Shown here in pieces: positions 16,771-25,416 of a DNA stretch of 64,000 bases; positions within the stretch are counted from its first letter, which is position 1, and every line of letters starts with the position of its first letter. The notes beneath the pieces are model-generated. The model was given only the letters and a program-made list of their open reading frames with translations, was not told where the DNA came from and made no database searches. A program made the translations under genes and the position numbers. Location of the stretch: the NCBI RefSeq assembly GCF_029955155.1, contig NZ_JAPNOZ010000005.1, positions 79,448-143,447 of the forward strand, read 5' to 3'. This stretch comes from Psychrobacillus sp. NEAU-3TGS. GTDB taxonomy: Bacteria > Bacillota > Bacilli > Bacillales_A > Planococcaceae.

Positions 16771-17940
16771 GTGAACAAAAAAGAACCTATATGGACAAAA
16801 GCATTTATCAGTTTGTTTGCTACAAACTTTTCTATTTTTATTATATTTTATGGTTTAGTATCCGCCCTTCCCCTCTATGCCACAGATGTTTTGTCTCGAT
16901 CGGATGAAGATGCAGGTTTATTAATGACGATATTTTTAATCTCCGCAATTATAGTGCGACCATTCTCCGGAAAGATACTGGACTTAATCGGTAAGCGTAA
17001 AGTACTTTGGACTACCTTCTTTCTCTACCTGCTATGTACGGCACTCTATTATTTTGTCGAACCCTTTGAGGCTTTATTAGTTTTACGCCTTGTACAAGGG
17101 ATATTCTTTAGTATTGCAACAACTGCTAGTGGATCCTTGGCAGCAGATAATATTCCCATTTCTAGACGCGGCGCAGGACTAGGATATTTTGTTATGTCTA
17201 CAAACTTAGCTGTTGTTGTAGGGCCTTTCATTACATTAACCATCATTCAATCTTTCTCATATGATGCAATGTTTCTTACATTGACTGCCTTACTTATTAT
17301 CGGTGCTATAGCAGCTTTAATGATACCAGCAGATGAGAAACCTACTACTCCTTCTGCAAAAACTCGTTTGACATGGAATGACCTTTTTGAGAAAAAGGCT
17401 TTACCTATTGCGCTCAATGCTTGTATAGTTGGTTTTTCTTATGCTAGTGTTCTATCGTATTTGTCGATTTATTCACAACAAAAAGGGGTGCTGCATTTAA
17501 CAAGTAGTTTTTTTGCGATATTTGCTATTGTGATGCTAGTAACTCGACCGTATACTGGACGAATTTTTGACGAAAAAGGACCGAAGTATATAATTATTCC
17601 TGGTTTACTTTCTTTCGTTATCGGACTAATTTTACTTGCTTTGATGAACTCACCTTTCCTATTTTTACTATCAGGAGCGTTTATCGGACTTGGTTATGGA
17701 GCCGTCGTGCCAAGCTTTCAAACACTTGCTATCCAATCTACAACGCACGCTAGAAGCGGATATGCGACTGCTACATTCTTCACATTATTTGATACGGGAC
17801 TAGCAGTAGGATCTTTTATACTCGGAATAATTGCTACCCAATTTGGCTATCAAAATCTATATTTATTGTCTAGTGTATTTGTTATTTTGGCACTTATTTT
17901 GTTTATGGGAATACAAAAGAAGAAAGACCGTTTAGCGTAA
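16771..17940 (+). CDS. MFS transporter (drug-exporter-like), MarR-linked
   Basis: 389 residues with 12 predicted membrane helices. The loop between helices 2 and 3 (RPFSGKILDLIGKRK) carries the MFS motif A pattern, and VRLVQGIFFSIATTASGSLAADNIP fits motif B/C-like helices of Bacilli exporters (YfcJ/YwoG-like group). GTG start with aaggag 8 nt upstream; an adjacent ATG is followed directly by TGA and cannot be used. Forms an operon with the MarR gene, suggesting inducible efflux of an unknown compound. Confidence 0.88.
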   Translation: MNKKEPIWTKAFISLFATNFSIFIIFYGLVSALPLYATDVLSRSDEDAGLLMTIFLISAIIVRPFSGKILDLIGKRKVLWTTFFLYLLCTALYYFVEPFEALLVLRLVQGIFFSIATTASGSLAADNIPISRRGAGLGYFVMSTNLAVVVGPFITLTIIQSFSYDAMFLTLTALLIIGAIAALMIPADEKPTTPSAKTRLTWNDLFEKKALPIALNACIVGFSYASVLSYLSIYSQQKGVLHLTSSFFAIFAIVMLVTRPYTGRIFDEKGPKYIIIPGLLSFVIGLILLALMNSPFLFLLSGAFIGLGYGAVVPSFQTLAIQSTTHARSGYATATFFTLFDTGLAVGSFILGIIATQFGYQNLYLLSSVFVILALILFMGIQKKKDRLA

Positions 17941-17957
17941 AAAGCTAAACGGTTTTT
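17924..17957 (+). terminator. Terminator of the MarR-MFS operon
   Basis: 12-bp stem accgtttagc(g) / (c)gctaaacggt around the stop codon, followed by ttttt. Confidence 0.8.
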
Positions 17958-17964
17958 CTTTTCC

Positions 17965-18158
17965 AATTTACCCCGCATTAACCAGCAGTAAGACTCCTAC
18001 TTTAAGATTTAAGAAAAGCGAAAAGATAAGTGGGAGATCAACTGCCCGTAAAAGCACGATAAAATGATCCCAGACTAAGTACGCAACATCGTGTTGCAAC
18101 GTCCCACTAGCACGTCCTGTGAGTCGAAAAACCCCCACTGATTGAAGTTTCACTTTAT
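17965..18158. repeat. Dispersed hairpin repeat, copy 1
   Basis: Shares its left half (aattta.cccgcattaac, gcagtaagactcc.act, aagcgaaaagataagtgggag, atcaactgcccgtaaaagc) and its right end (cccccactgattgaagtttcactttat, in two parts here) with the element at 51241-51395. This copy is 194 bp and its middle differs, holding a small gcaacat/atgttgc-type inverted repeat. The left half folds by pairing the ...gactcctactt arm with aagtgggag. No reading frame of note. Confidence 0.8.
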
Positions 18159-18229
18159 TCGTTTATTTATGAATATAATCCCTCTATTTGGCAAGACTTG
18201 AATGGACTTATATTGAGGAGGGAATTCAG

Positions 18230-18766
18230 GTGAAGAAACAATATATTAGCTTATACGTTTTAATAATAGCCATACTAAGTGGATGCAGCTTTCCATTAGC
18301 AGGAGCAGATTCAAATGAACAAGTACAAGTTTCACTTCTTAACACAGAGGGGAAAGAAGTAGGTCAGGCTACCCTCACAGATCAAGCAAAAGGTGTTCAT
18401 ATTTTCATAAAAGCAGAAGGGCTATCACCAGGAGTGAAGGCTATCCACTTCCATGAAACTGCGCTATGTGAAAAACCAGATTTTAAAACTGCGGGAGCTC
18501 ATTTTAATCCTACGCATAAAGAGCATGGTTTTCAAAATCCAAAAGGCTATCACTTAGGGGATTTGCCTAACATCGAAGTCGATGCTAATGGTACAGTAGA
18601 ATTAGAAACAGTATCACCGGCAGTTGTATTAGCTGCAGGAAAAAGTAACTCTCTACTAGACGCAGATGGTAGCTCTATTATTATTCATGAAAATGCGGAT
18701 GATTATAAGACAGATCCTTCCGGTAATTCAGGAGATCGAATAGTTTGTGGGGAAATTAAGAAATAG
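18230..18766 (+). CDS. Cu/Zn superoxide dismutase-like lipoprotein (YojM/SodC family)
   Basis: Extracellular lipoprotein: a basic start, one hydrophobic stretch and the lipobox LSGCS, so the mature protein is anchored by Cys at about residue 18. The SOD fold is complete. Cu ligands are seen in HFHE, GAHFNP and IIIHE, Zn ligands in HKEHG and YHLGD, and the disulphide pair in ALCEKP and RIVCGEI with the active-site Arg in GDRIVCG. Unlike B. subtilis YojM, reported to lack a Cu ligand, no ligand appears missing. GTG 18230 has gaggaggg 7 nt upstream; an upstream TTG at 18188 has none. Followed by the CAP-domain gene. Confidence 0.88.
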   Translation: MKKQYISLYVLIIAILSGCSFPLAGADSNEQVQVSLLNTEGKEVGQATLTDQAKGVHIFIKAEGLSPGVKAIHFHETALCEKPDFKTAGAHFNPTHKEHGFQNPKGYHLGDLPNIEVDANGTVELETVSPAVVLAAGKSNSLLDADGSSIIIHENADDYKTDPSGNSGDRIVCGEIKK

Positions 18767-18783
18767 GTTGGAAGGTGAATTGG

Positions 18784-19866
18784 ATGAAAAAAATAGGCTG
18801 GTTGCTACTTTTGGTTGTTGCCATTTTCTTTTCTAGACCTTTATGGGAACAGCATGCTGAAAAATATGTAGACCTTACTTTTTTAGAACCTGTAGATGAA
18901 TGGATTGATTCAATAGAGGTCATGGACTATTTGAACGAAGCTAAAGCATACTGGAAAGAAATAAAAGAGGAACCAGCCACAAATATTTCTTCCAATCAGC
19001 AAACAACACCCGGTGAAGGAATCGAATTAGATCAAATTACCATCGGAATGAAGAAAAGTGACATTGAGAAAATTCATGGCAATGCAAAACGAGTGAGCTT
19101 GAATGAATATAATTTAGTTTGGCATACCTACCATGAAGAATATCAAAACTTTATGATGGTTTCATACGATAACAAAAATACAGTGAATGCCATGTTTACC
19201 AATCAACCTTCCGATTCTTCATTTTTAGGTTTAAGTATGGATAGTACTAGAGATGAAGTTCTTGCTAAGTTAGGAGAACCGATTAAAAAATTAAAAAAAG
19301 GAAATATCATCTATATATTACCTGATGCAGGGGAATATGATTTGTACTTTATCGATCATAATTATGTGACATTCTTTTACGATTTACATGAAAATAACAC
19401 AATTACCGCCATTCAAATTATGAAAGAATCTGTGGAAAAAAATCAATCTAAGACTTTTGGAGAACCTTCGGAGGAACTAAAGACAGGATTCGAGTTTCAG
19501 CTTTTTGACTTAACAAATTCTGCTCGGGTCATTAGAGGTTTATCTATTCTGACGTATGATGAAGCTGTGAGTAACACAGCCCGTAAGCATAGCGAGGATA
19601 TGGCCATTCACAATTACTTTAGTCATGAGAATTTAAAAGGGAAATCTCCTTTTGATCGGCTAGAGGAGGACGGTTTAACTTTTTCTTACGCAGGGGAGAA
19701 CTTAGCTTATGGACAAACTAGCAGTATTTTTGCCCATGAAGGTTTGATGAATTCTATTGGTCACCGGAAAAACATACTAAATGCGGATTACCGAAATCTA
19801 GGTGTAGGTACCGCCTTTAACAAAGATGCTACTCCTTACTATACGGAAAACTTTTTCACAAAGTAA
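18784..19866 (+). CDS. CAP-domain protein with CAP-associated N-terminal region (YlbC-like)
   Basis: About 360 residues: an N-terminal membrane anchor or uncleaved signal (KKIGWLLLLVVAIFFS), a linker, a CAP-associated domain (residues 85-220, two IGMKKSDIEKIHG / LSMDSTRDEVLAKLGEP-like repeats), then a CAP/SCP domain with FDLTNSARVIRGL, ARKHSEDMAIHNYFSHENLKG and ENLAYG...IGHRKNIL. His and Glu residues typical of CAP clefts are retained. The B. subtilis homologue YlbC has no firm function. ATG 18784 with aaggtg 6 nt upstream is preferred over GTG 18775. The 17-nt gap to the SOD gene indicates one operon of cell-surface proteins. Confidence 0.87.
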   Translation: MKKIGWLLLLVVAIFFSRPLWEQHAEKYVDLTFLEPVDEWIDSIEVMDYLNEAKAYWKEIKEEPATNISSNQQTTPGEGIELDQITIGMKKSDIEKIHGNAKRVSLNEYNLVWHTYHEEYQNFMMVSYDNKNTVNAMFTNQPSDSSFLGLSMDSTRDEVLAKLGEPIKKLKKGNIIYILPDAGEYDLYFIDHNYVTFFYDLHENNTITAIQIMKESVEKNQSKTFGEPSEELKTGFEFQLFDLTNSARVIRGLSILTYDEAVSNTARKHSEDMAIHNYFSHENLKGKSPFDRLEEDGLTFSYAGENLAYGQTSSIFAHEGLMNSIGHRKNILNADYRNLGVGTAFNKDATPYYTENFFTK

Positions 19867-19915
19867 GAAAGAGCAACAAGACGACATAAACTCTACTGAA
19901 AGCGTCTAAAAAATT

Positions 19916-19945
19916 GGGGCTATCCTTTTAAGATAGCCCCTTTCG
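19916..19945. terminator. Bidirectional terminator between CAP and AlkD genes
   Basis: Perfect 9-bp stem ggggctatc / gatagcccc with a 7-nt loop. Confidence 0.75.
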
Positions 19946-20614
19946 TTATTTCATGTGTTTTAGCGCTTCTCTTTTACTTAACGGTGCAAGCTTAGTATTT
20001 TCTACAAACTGACGAACAACCTCTGGGCTTGTTTTTGCATATTCTCTTAGCACCCAACCAATTGCTTTCTGAATAAAAAACTCTTTCGAGGTAGCATGTC
20101 GATTAATTGTCGCAAACAATAATTCTTCATTCGTCTCTTGCTTATACTTTAACTGATGCAAAATGGAGGCACGGTTTGTCCACATATTTTCAGACTTAGC
20201 CCACTCCATCATGACAGCCTCTCCTTCTACTCTATTCATTTTCACAATATCCCCAACAATTTTAGGCGCAATAGCATCGACACTATCCCACCAAGAATTT
20301 GTTTCAATGAGCTTTAAACAAAAAGGTAGATCTTCGATTGTTAACTGTTTTTGGTATTTTGCAAGTAATTCAATCGCTATGTAATGATATTCTCGTTCCT
20401 TTAATTGAAAAAGTGCCCATACTTCCTCCTGTACCGTGTTCAAACTAGGAAGCTCATTCTCTTTCACGAGTGCTCGAAACAACATTCTCCTTTCAGGCGT
20501 TTTAATGCCTAGAAAAGGAAAAAGGTTTTTCATATATGCGGCCATGGGAACTGCATTTTCTTCATTTCGATGAGGCTCCATATAGCTTTTTACAAGTTCA
20601 ATTGACCATTTCAT
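19946..20614 (-). CDS. AlkD-type DNA alkylation repair glycosylase
   Basis: 222-residue all-helical HEAT-repeat protein of the AlkC/AlkD family, which excises N3- and N7-alkylated purines without base flipping. The active-site region NSWWDSVDAIAP (about residues 106-117) supplies the conserved Trp and Asp, and QKAIGWVLREYAK (about 180-192) the second Trp and Arg; both match AlkD from B. cereus. Its start overlaps the end of the nitroreductase gene by 4 nt (ATGA), so translation is coupled. Confidence 0.9.
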   Translation of the reverse strand: MKWSIELVKSYMEPHRNEENAVPMAAYMKNLFPFLGIKTPERRMLFRALVKENELPSLNTVQEEVWALFQLKEREYHYIAIELLAKYQKQLTIEDLPFCLKLIETNSWWDSVDAIAPKIVGDIVKMNRVEGEAVMMEWAKSENMWTNRASILHQLKYKQETNEELLFATINRHATSKEFFIQKAIGWVLREYAKTSPEVVRQFVENTKLAPLSKREALKHMK

Positions 20615-21342
20615 TTTAAGTGAAATCCTTTACTCGCTAGAAATTCACGGATATGTGGACGACGCGGGCTTTCTAGAAACTCTGCCATTTGTTCTGTCCA
20701 ATTTGCTGTTTTTTGATTTGAACCACGGTTTGCGTAATATTCCTCCATCGTGTGATCATATTCCGTTAATAGCGATTCATATTTTGCACTATCATAACTA
20801 TTTTCATGTAATACCGCAGCAACTGGAAGACGAGGCTTTACTTCATTTTGTTGATCTGGCACACCTAAAGTAATAGCGAATAGCGGGAAAACACCTTCCG
20901 GCAAGTCCACTAATTGACTAATTTCTGTAGGGGCATTGCGCACACCACCTATGAAGCAAATTCCGAATCCTTTCGATTCTGCAGCAATCACTAAATTTTG
21001 TGCAAACAAAGCAACATCGACTGCTCCAACTAAAACATTTTCGGTTGTATCAATTACAATCTCTGTATTATGCAGTTTCCCCGCTGCTTGAAGTCGGTGA
21101 AAGTCGGCGCATAGTAATAATGCTGCACCTGCTGTCTCAAATTGTTTTGGGTTTTGTGAAAGTCTACCCAGTTCCTCTTTTTTCGCTGCGTCTGTAACCC
21201 AAATGACACTATATGCTTGTACGAAATGAGAACTCGCTGCATGTTGTGCAGTTTCAACTAACGCAAAGATCTCTTCTTTCGTGAGTGTGTATTCTTTATA
21301 CTTTCGAACGGATGCATGGGAACGGAGTAATTTTTCTACCAT
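20611..21342 (-). CDS. NfsA/NfrA-type flavin nitroreductase/oxidoreductase
   Basis: 243-residue FMN-dependent NAD(P)H oxidoreductase. The opening LLRSHASVRKYKEYTLTKEEI carries the RSxRxY flavin-phosphate motif, QHAASSHFVQAYSVIWV the next FMN strand, and FGICFIGGVRN plus FAITLGVPDQ the later family motifs. Homologues (B. subtilis NfrA/YcnD) reduce nitroaromatics, quinones and flavins. Upstream gene of a two-gene unit with alkD, which hints at a shared role in dealing with reactive or alkylating compounds. Confidence 0.9.
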   Translation of the reverse strand: MVEKLLRSHASVRKYKEYTLTKEEIFALVETAQHAASSHFVQAYSVIWVTDAAKKEELGRLSQNPKQFETAGAALLLCADFHRLQAAGKLHNTEIVIDTTENVLVGAVDVALFAQNLVIAAESKGFGICFIGGVRNAPTEISQLVDLPEGVFPLFAITLGVPDQQNEVKPRLPVAAVLHENSYDSAKYESLLTEYDHTMEEYYANRGSNQKTANWTEQMAEFLESPRRPHIREFLASKGFHLK

Positions 21343-21458
21343 TTGTCAAAACCTCTTTCATTTTTAATTGTTATCTTTAAGTATATCGAAAAAAATGAAA
21401 AGAGTGGACAAAAGAGCCTTCCATAGACACTTCCATCCACCCTTTATACTTAAACAAT

Positions 21459-22472
21459 TTAGAATGCAAATAGCACAATAAAATAGACAACCATTGCTGC
21501 TAGTCCAAGTGGGAACCCAAACTTCGCCCATTCTTTACTTTGAATACCTAGTTTACCTGCAGAAATAATATTCGGGATATTCCCAGGAATAAGCATTCCT
21601 CCACTAATCATAAGCCCGAGAAGAATCGCTCGAATTGTTTCTTCACTCATAGCTGGACTAATTTCAGCCGCGGCTAACGTAGCATTATCCAAAACAGCTG
21701 AAATCATATTGATCCAATACAAAATAGCTGGGTGTAAATCAAGCAAGTAATTATTAATTAATGGTTCAAAACCTGCTCCAAGCAATGTTAATCCCATTAC
21801 AAATAAATAAATTTTAACGGTTCGAATAATGATTTCTTTATATGACTCGCTTTCTTGGTTACTAGATAAGCCATCTTCGTTTTGTTTTGGCTTTACGAGT
21901 ACAGCAGCTAATATCCCGAAAATGATAACAGCAGAAATAATTTCTGGTCCAATTAAACGGATTAGATAGAAAAAGTCTTGATCTAATCTACTAATAGCAA
22001 TCGTAGAAAGTGGTTCTCCGATTGGAGTTAAAGCTGCTCCAAGACCGATTGAAAAACAAGCCAATACAACAAGCCTTACCTCTGATTTACGGTCCAGTTT
22101 AATCACACTTACGATCAATACTAATACTAAAGCAGCAATAATTGCCGTTATCACACTGGAAATCAGCCCTAGAATAATAACAATCAGTGCACTAAATAAC
22201 CGGAAAGGCATTGCATTACTTATACCTAGAATCCCTTTTTCTAAAGGAGTTTGTAGCCATTTAAACAATAATCCTGCCACTAAAACAGCGAGCGTAATTT
22301 TAATAGGATCTTCTAACGCTTTTATTATTAGAGACATGTCCAATACGCCACTAACAATAGCCGCTGCGATACCCATGATGAATAAAAATACCTCTAAGTT
22401 ATGCTCTACGTATTTTACACTAAAAGGTAAAAACAGTACGAACAAAAGTATTATAATTAAACCAATAATCAT
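21459..22472 (-). CDS. DUF1646-family membrane transporter
   Basis: About 337 residues with nine or ten hydrophobic helices. The SIGLGAALTPIGEPLSTIAISRL segment in the middle and GLMISGGMLIPGNIPNI near the end look like the two re-entrant, substrate-binding halves of ion-transporter-superfamily (NhaD-like/ArsB-like) proteins, to which DUF1646 belongs. The transported ion is unknown. The frame can be extended to a TTG at 22529, but no ribosome site is there; ATG 22472 has aaggga upstream. Monocistronic. Confidence 0.75.
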   Translation of the reverse strand: MIIGLIIILLFVLFLPFSVKYVEHNLEVFLFIMGIAAAIVSGVLDMSLIIKALEDPIKITLAVLVAGLLFKWLQTPLEKGILGISNAMPFRLFSALIVIILGLISSVITAIIAALVLVLIVSVIKLDRKSEVRLVVLACFSIGLGAALTPIGEPLSTIAISRLDQDFFYLIRLIGPEIISAVIIFGILAAVLVKPKQNEDGLSSNQESESYKEIIIRTVKIYLFVMGLTLLGAGFEPLINNYLLDLHPAILYWINMISAVLDNATLAAAEISPAMSEETIRAILLGLMISGGMLIPGNIPNIISAGKLGIQSKEWAKFGFPLGLAAMVVYFIVLFAF

Positions 22473-22660
22473 TGCTATGTAATCTTCCCTTCCAACTAGA
22501 CATATCCAAACAATATTTAAAAATATCAATATTAGTAGTTTAACATAATTATAGCAATATTCGAACTAATATTTTCCTCTATTTAAACAATATATTGGTC
22601 TCTTTTCATTAAGAAAAGCGAATAAGAAGTTTTTCCCTTCCCATTCGCTCATTATTATAC

Positions 22661-23011
22661 TTATAGCAGTCTATATTCTTCCTCTGTAAATGCACGAGAC
22701 CTTGTTAAGAAACGCTTCCCCTCTACTCCTTCAAGAGAAAACATTCCCCCTCGACCTTCCACCACGTCAATGATTAACTGCGTATGCTTCCAGTAATCGA
22801 ACTGGCTTTTATGCATATAAAATGGAACATCCCCAATTTTGCCTAATAATACATCCTGATCCCCAATAATAAGGTCCCCATCAGGATAGCACATCGGAGA
22901 AGAACCATCGCAGCAACCACCTGACTGATGAAACATTAATGAACCATGCTTACTTTCCAATAATTCGATAAGTTCCAGTGCAGCTTCTGTAGCAATTACA
23001 CGCTCAACCAT
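22661..23011 (-). CDS. DUF779 protein linked to aldehyde dehydrogenase
   Basis: 116 residues with the conserved QSGGCCDGSSPMCYP Cys cluster (about 29-43) and FYMHKSQFDYWKHTQLIIDVVEGRGGMFSLEG characteristic of DUF779. These proteins are almost always encoded beside aldehyde dehydrogenases and may be metal-binding accessory proteins; no activity is proven. The gap to the aldehyde dehydrogenase gene is 20 nt with a ribosome site inside, so both are one operon. Confidence 0.9.
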   Translation of the reverse strand: MVERVIATEAALELIELLESKHGSLMFHQSGGCCDGSSPMCYPDGDLIIGDQDVLLGKIGDVPFYMHKSQFDYWKHTQLIIDVVEGRGGMFSLEGVEGKRFLTRSRAFTEEEYRLL

Positions 23012-23031
23012 CTACATGCACCTCCTTCTAA

Positions 23032-24552
23032 TCAAAAGAAGCCAAGCTTATTTTCACTATAGCTCACAAGAAGATTCTTTGTTTGTTGATAGTGACTTAA
23101 CATCATCAAATGGTTTTCACGACCTACTCCAGACATTTTATATCCACCAAATGCAGCATGCGCAGGATATTGATGGTAGCAGTTTGTCCATACACGACCT
23201 GCTTGAATACCACGACCAAAACGGTATGCCGTATTCATGTCTCTTGTCCAAATACCAGATCCTAACCCGTATAATGTGTCATTTGCAATTTCTAATGCTT
23301 CTTCTTTTGTTTTGAACGTTGTAACGGATACTACTGGTCCGAAAATTTCCTCTTGGAAAATGCGCATTTTGTTATTACCTTTGAATACAGTCGGTTTAAT
23401 ATAATACCCTTCTGCAAGCTCGCCTTCAAGTGTGTTACGCCCTCCGCCGATTAAACACTCTGCGCCTTCTTGTTTACCAATATCTAAGTAAGATAAGATT
23501 TTCTCCATTTGTTCTGAGGAAGCTTGAGCACCCATCATCACATTAGGATCTAGCGGATTTCCTGTTTGAATCGCTTCCACTCTTTGCAGAACACGTTCCA
23601 TGAATTTATCATAGATAGACTCTTGGATAAGTGCACGAGAAGGACATGTACATACCTCTCCTTGGTTTAGCGCAAACAAAACAAAGCCTTCCACCGCTTT
23701 ATCTAAAAATGCATCGTCCTCGTCCATAATATCTTCGAAGAAAATATTTGGTGATTTTCCTCCAAGCTCTAACGTAACCGGGATTAAGTTTTGAGACGCA
23801 TATTGCATGATCAATCGACCAGTAGTCGTTTCACCAGTGAATGCAATTTTACTAATTCTTGGGCTAGATGCTAGTGGTTTACCAGCCTCTAAACCAAAGC
23901 CATTTACAATATTTAAAACACCTGGCGGCAACAATTCTCCAATTAGCTCCGTCAGTACTAAAATAGATGCAGGAGTTTGTTCAGCAGGCTTTAACACAAC
24001 ACAGTTACCTGCTGCTAATGCCGGTGCTAACTTCCAAACTGCCATTAAAAGCGGGAAATTCCAAGGGATAATCTGTCCTACTACACCAAGCGGTTCATGG
24101 AAATGATAAGCTACAGTATCATTATCAATTTGACTTAACCCACCTTCTTGGGCACGGATAGCCCCCGCAAAATAACGGAAATGATCTATAGCAAGTGGTA
24201 AGTCTGCGTTTAAAGTCTCCCGTACTGCTTTCCCGTTATCCCAAGTTTCTGCAACTGCTAGCATTTCTAAATTTTCTTCTATACGATTTGCAATTTTATT
24301 TAATATATTTGACCTTTCAGCAACAGAAGTTTTACCCCATGCATCTTTTGCTGCATGCGCCGCATCTAATGCAAGTTCGATATCTTCTGCGGTTGACCGT
24401 GCAACTTGGGTAAATACTTTTCCTGTTACCGGTGTAATATTATCAAAATACTGTCCTTTTACTGGGGGTGTCCATTCGCCGTTAATATAGTTTTCATACT
24501 TGTCCTTAAATGTAATCTTTGAACCTTCTGTATTCGGAAATGCGTAAACCAT
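23032..24552 (-). CDS. NAD+-dependent aldehyde dehydrogenase (acetaldehyde/ExaC-like)
   Basis: 506-residue ALDH superfamily enzyme oxidising aldehydes to acids. Visible motifs: [23 protein letters not shown] with the catalytic Asn, FTGETTTGR for NAD binding, [12 protein letters not shown] with the general-base Glu, and [11 protein letters not shown], where the nucleophilic Cys sits in the ExaC/AldB-type context. The DUF779 partner is typical of acetaldehyde dehydrogenases of ethanol metabolism. First gene of the operon; a partial CcpA-like site lies upstream at 24619-24632. Confidence 0.93.
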   Translation of the reverse strand: MVYAFPNTEGSKITFKDKYENYINGEWTPPVKGQYFDNITPVTGKVFTQVARSTAEDIELALDAAHAAKDAWGKTSVAERSNILNKIANRIEENLEMLAVAETWDNGKAVRETLNADLPLAIDHFRYFAGAIRAQEGGLSQIDNDTVAYHFHEPLGVVGQIIPWNFPLLMAVWKLAPALAAGNCVVLKPAEQTPASILVLTELIGELLPPGVLNIVNGFGLEAGKPLASSPRISKIAFTGETTTGRLIMQYASQNLIPVTLELGGKSPNIFFEDIMDEDDAFLDKAVEGFVLFALNQGEVCTCPSRALIQESIYDKFMERVLQRVEAIQTGNPLDPNVMMGAQASSEQMEKILSYLDIGKQEGAECLIGGGRNTLEGELAEGYYIKPTVFKGNNKMRIFQEEIFGPVVSVTTFKTKEEALEIANDTLYGLGSGIWTRDMNTAYRFGRGIQAGRVWTNCYHQYPAHAAFGGYKMSGVGRENHLMMLSHYQQTKNLLVSYSENKLGFF

Positions 24553-24618
24553 TCTGTAATTCCTCCCCTAAGTAACATTTTTTTGCACACCACAAATATA
24601 TATGCAAGCATCTATTAG

Positions 24619-24632
24619 CGTATGCGCTTTCA
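24619..24632 (-). promoter_or_regulatory. Possible cre (CcpA) half-conserved site
   Basis: On the minus strand TGAAAGCGCATACG: the first half is a perfect cre half-site, the second half is degenerate. It lies about 70 nt before the aldehyde dehydrogenase start, a position suited to carbon catabolite control. Weak evidence. Confidence 0.3.
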
Positions 24633-24788
24633 AAACTATTAAAATAAAAAAATAGCCTCCATACCATAATGTCAGATTATAATAATAATTACAAATATTA
24701 AGTTTGATAGATTGTGTATTCCGGCAAATAAGAGTTTGCGCAAAATAGATATACTGCGCGGTAAGAAATTGCCACTAAGCCTTCGCAC

Positions 24789-24866
24789 TTGCCGCACCTC
24801 GCATGAGACCCACTCGCGCTTCGCCCGAGTGGGTCTCATGACTTCGGCTCATGCGGCTTTGGCGTG
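24789..24866. repeat. GC-rich palindromic (REP-like) element
   Basis: Perfect 15-bp arms catgagacccactcg (24802-24816) and cgagtgggtctcatg (24826-24840) around a 9-nt loop, inside a larger imperfect hairpin (outer arms gccgca / tgcggc). The surroundings are AT-rich, so the element stands out. It lies in the 860-bp gene-free stretch after the aldehyde dehydrogenase promoter. Confidence 0.75.
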
Positions 24867-24997
24867 CTACGGCCAAAAGTGTTCGCTTGTGTATATCTAA
24901 ATAAGATTGTCCGAATTACACATAATTGCTTGAAGAAATCAGCTTCTCATAACAAGTGAATTTTGTTCTTTCAGAAATGGCTTTTTTATTCGATCAG

Positions 24998-25081
24998 TTG
25001 ATTGCTCTCAGTAGTAAATTGGTTGCTTACAATGAGTAATTGATTGCTCTAGGCCATTTATTGGATGAATATCACAATTGA
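24998..25081. repeat. Degenerate 21-bp tandem repeat, array 1
   Basis: Four units of 21 bp starting ttgattgct, ttggttgct, ttgattgct and ttggatgaa at 24998, 25019, 25040 and 25061. Read in frame they give heptads of the form L-(I/V)-A-x-x-x-x with in-frame stops. A related array is at 49756-49839. Confidence 0.6.
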
Positions 25082-25139
25082 AAACTGTATAATATTTGGT
25101 TTTTAGTGTGGCGACACTGATAAGTGGGCAATTTTGTAT

Positions 25140-25315
25140 GATTGAAGCGAAAGGGCGACGACTCCGGCGGGAACAGCGCGAGCTGAAAGCCCCGCAGGAG
25201 CGAGAGCTCCGAGGAGATTGAAGCCGTGCCCGCGGAAAGCGTCCTCCCTGCAGCGAAAATCCTAGTGGTCACCTATATAGAGCTTGCTACCGCGCAGTTT
25301 CCCTAAATAGTGAAA
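25140..25315 (+). repeat. Dispersed GC-rich repeat, copy A
   Basis: About 175 bp, from gcgacgactccggcgggaac through agctccgaggagattgaagc to ctaccgcgcagtttcccta. The inverted form occurs at 63667-63850 and the start of a third copy at 63970. The core is much more GC-rich than the region. Reading frames through it are artefacts. This class of intergenic repeat is widespread in Bacillaceae/Planococcaceae genomes. Confidence 0.85.
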
Positions 25316-25370
25316 TAACTTATGCTGCTTAGAGAAAGTTATTTATTTGGATTTTATAATTTTCCAGAGC

Positions 25371-25402
25371 AAAAAAAAGCTGAGATACTTTATGTATCTC
25401 AG
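25371..25402 (-). terminator. Terminator of the LLM/Rrf2-linked operon
   Basis: Perfect 9-bp stem ctgagatac / gtatctcag with a 5-nt loop, followed on the minus strand by eight T residues. Confidence 0.85.
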
Positions 25403-25416
25403 TCGTTTTCTAATAA

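Noticed and set aside
24998..25081. CRISPR-like array
   Set aside because: Units are contiguous 21-bp degenerate tandem repeats without spacers, and there are no cas genes.
25072..25272. Open frame on the minus strand inside repeat copy A
   Set aside because: The same peptide (SAGTASISSELSLLRGFQL) appears in repeat copy B at 63655-63867; it is a by-product of the repeat, with no ribosome site.
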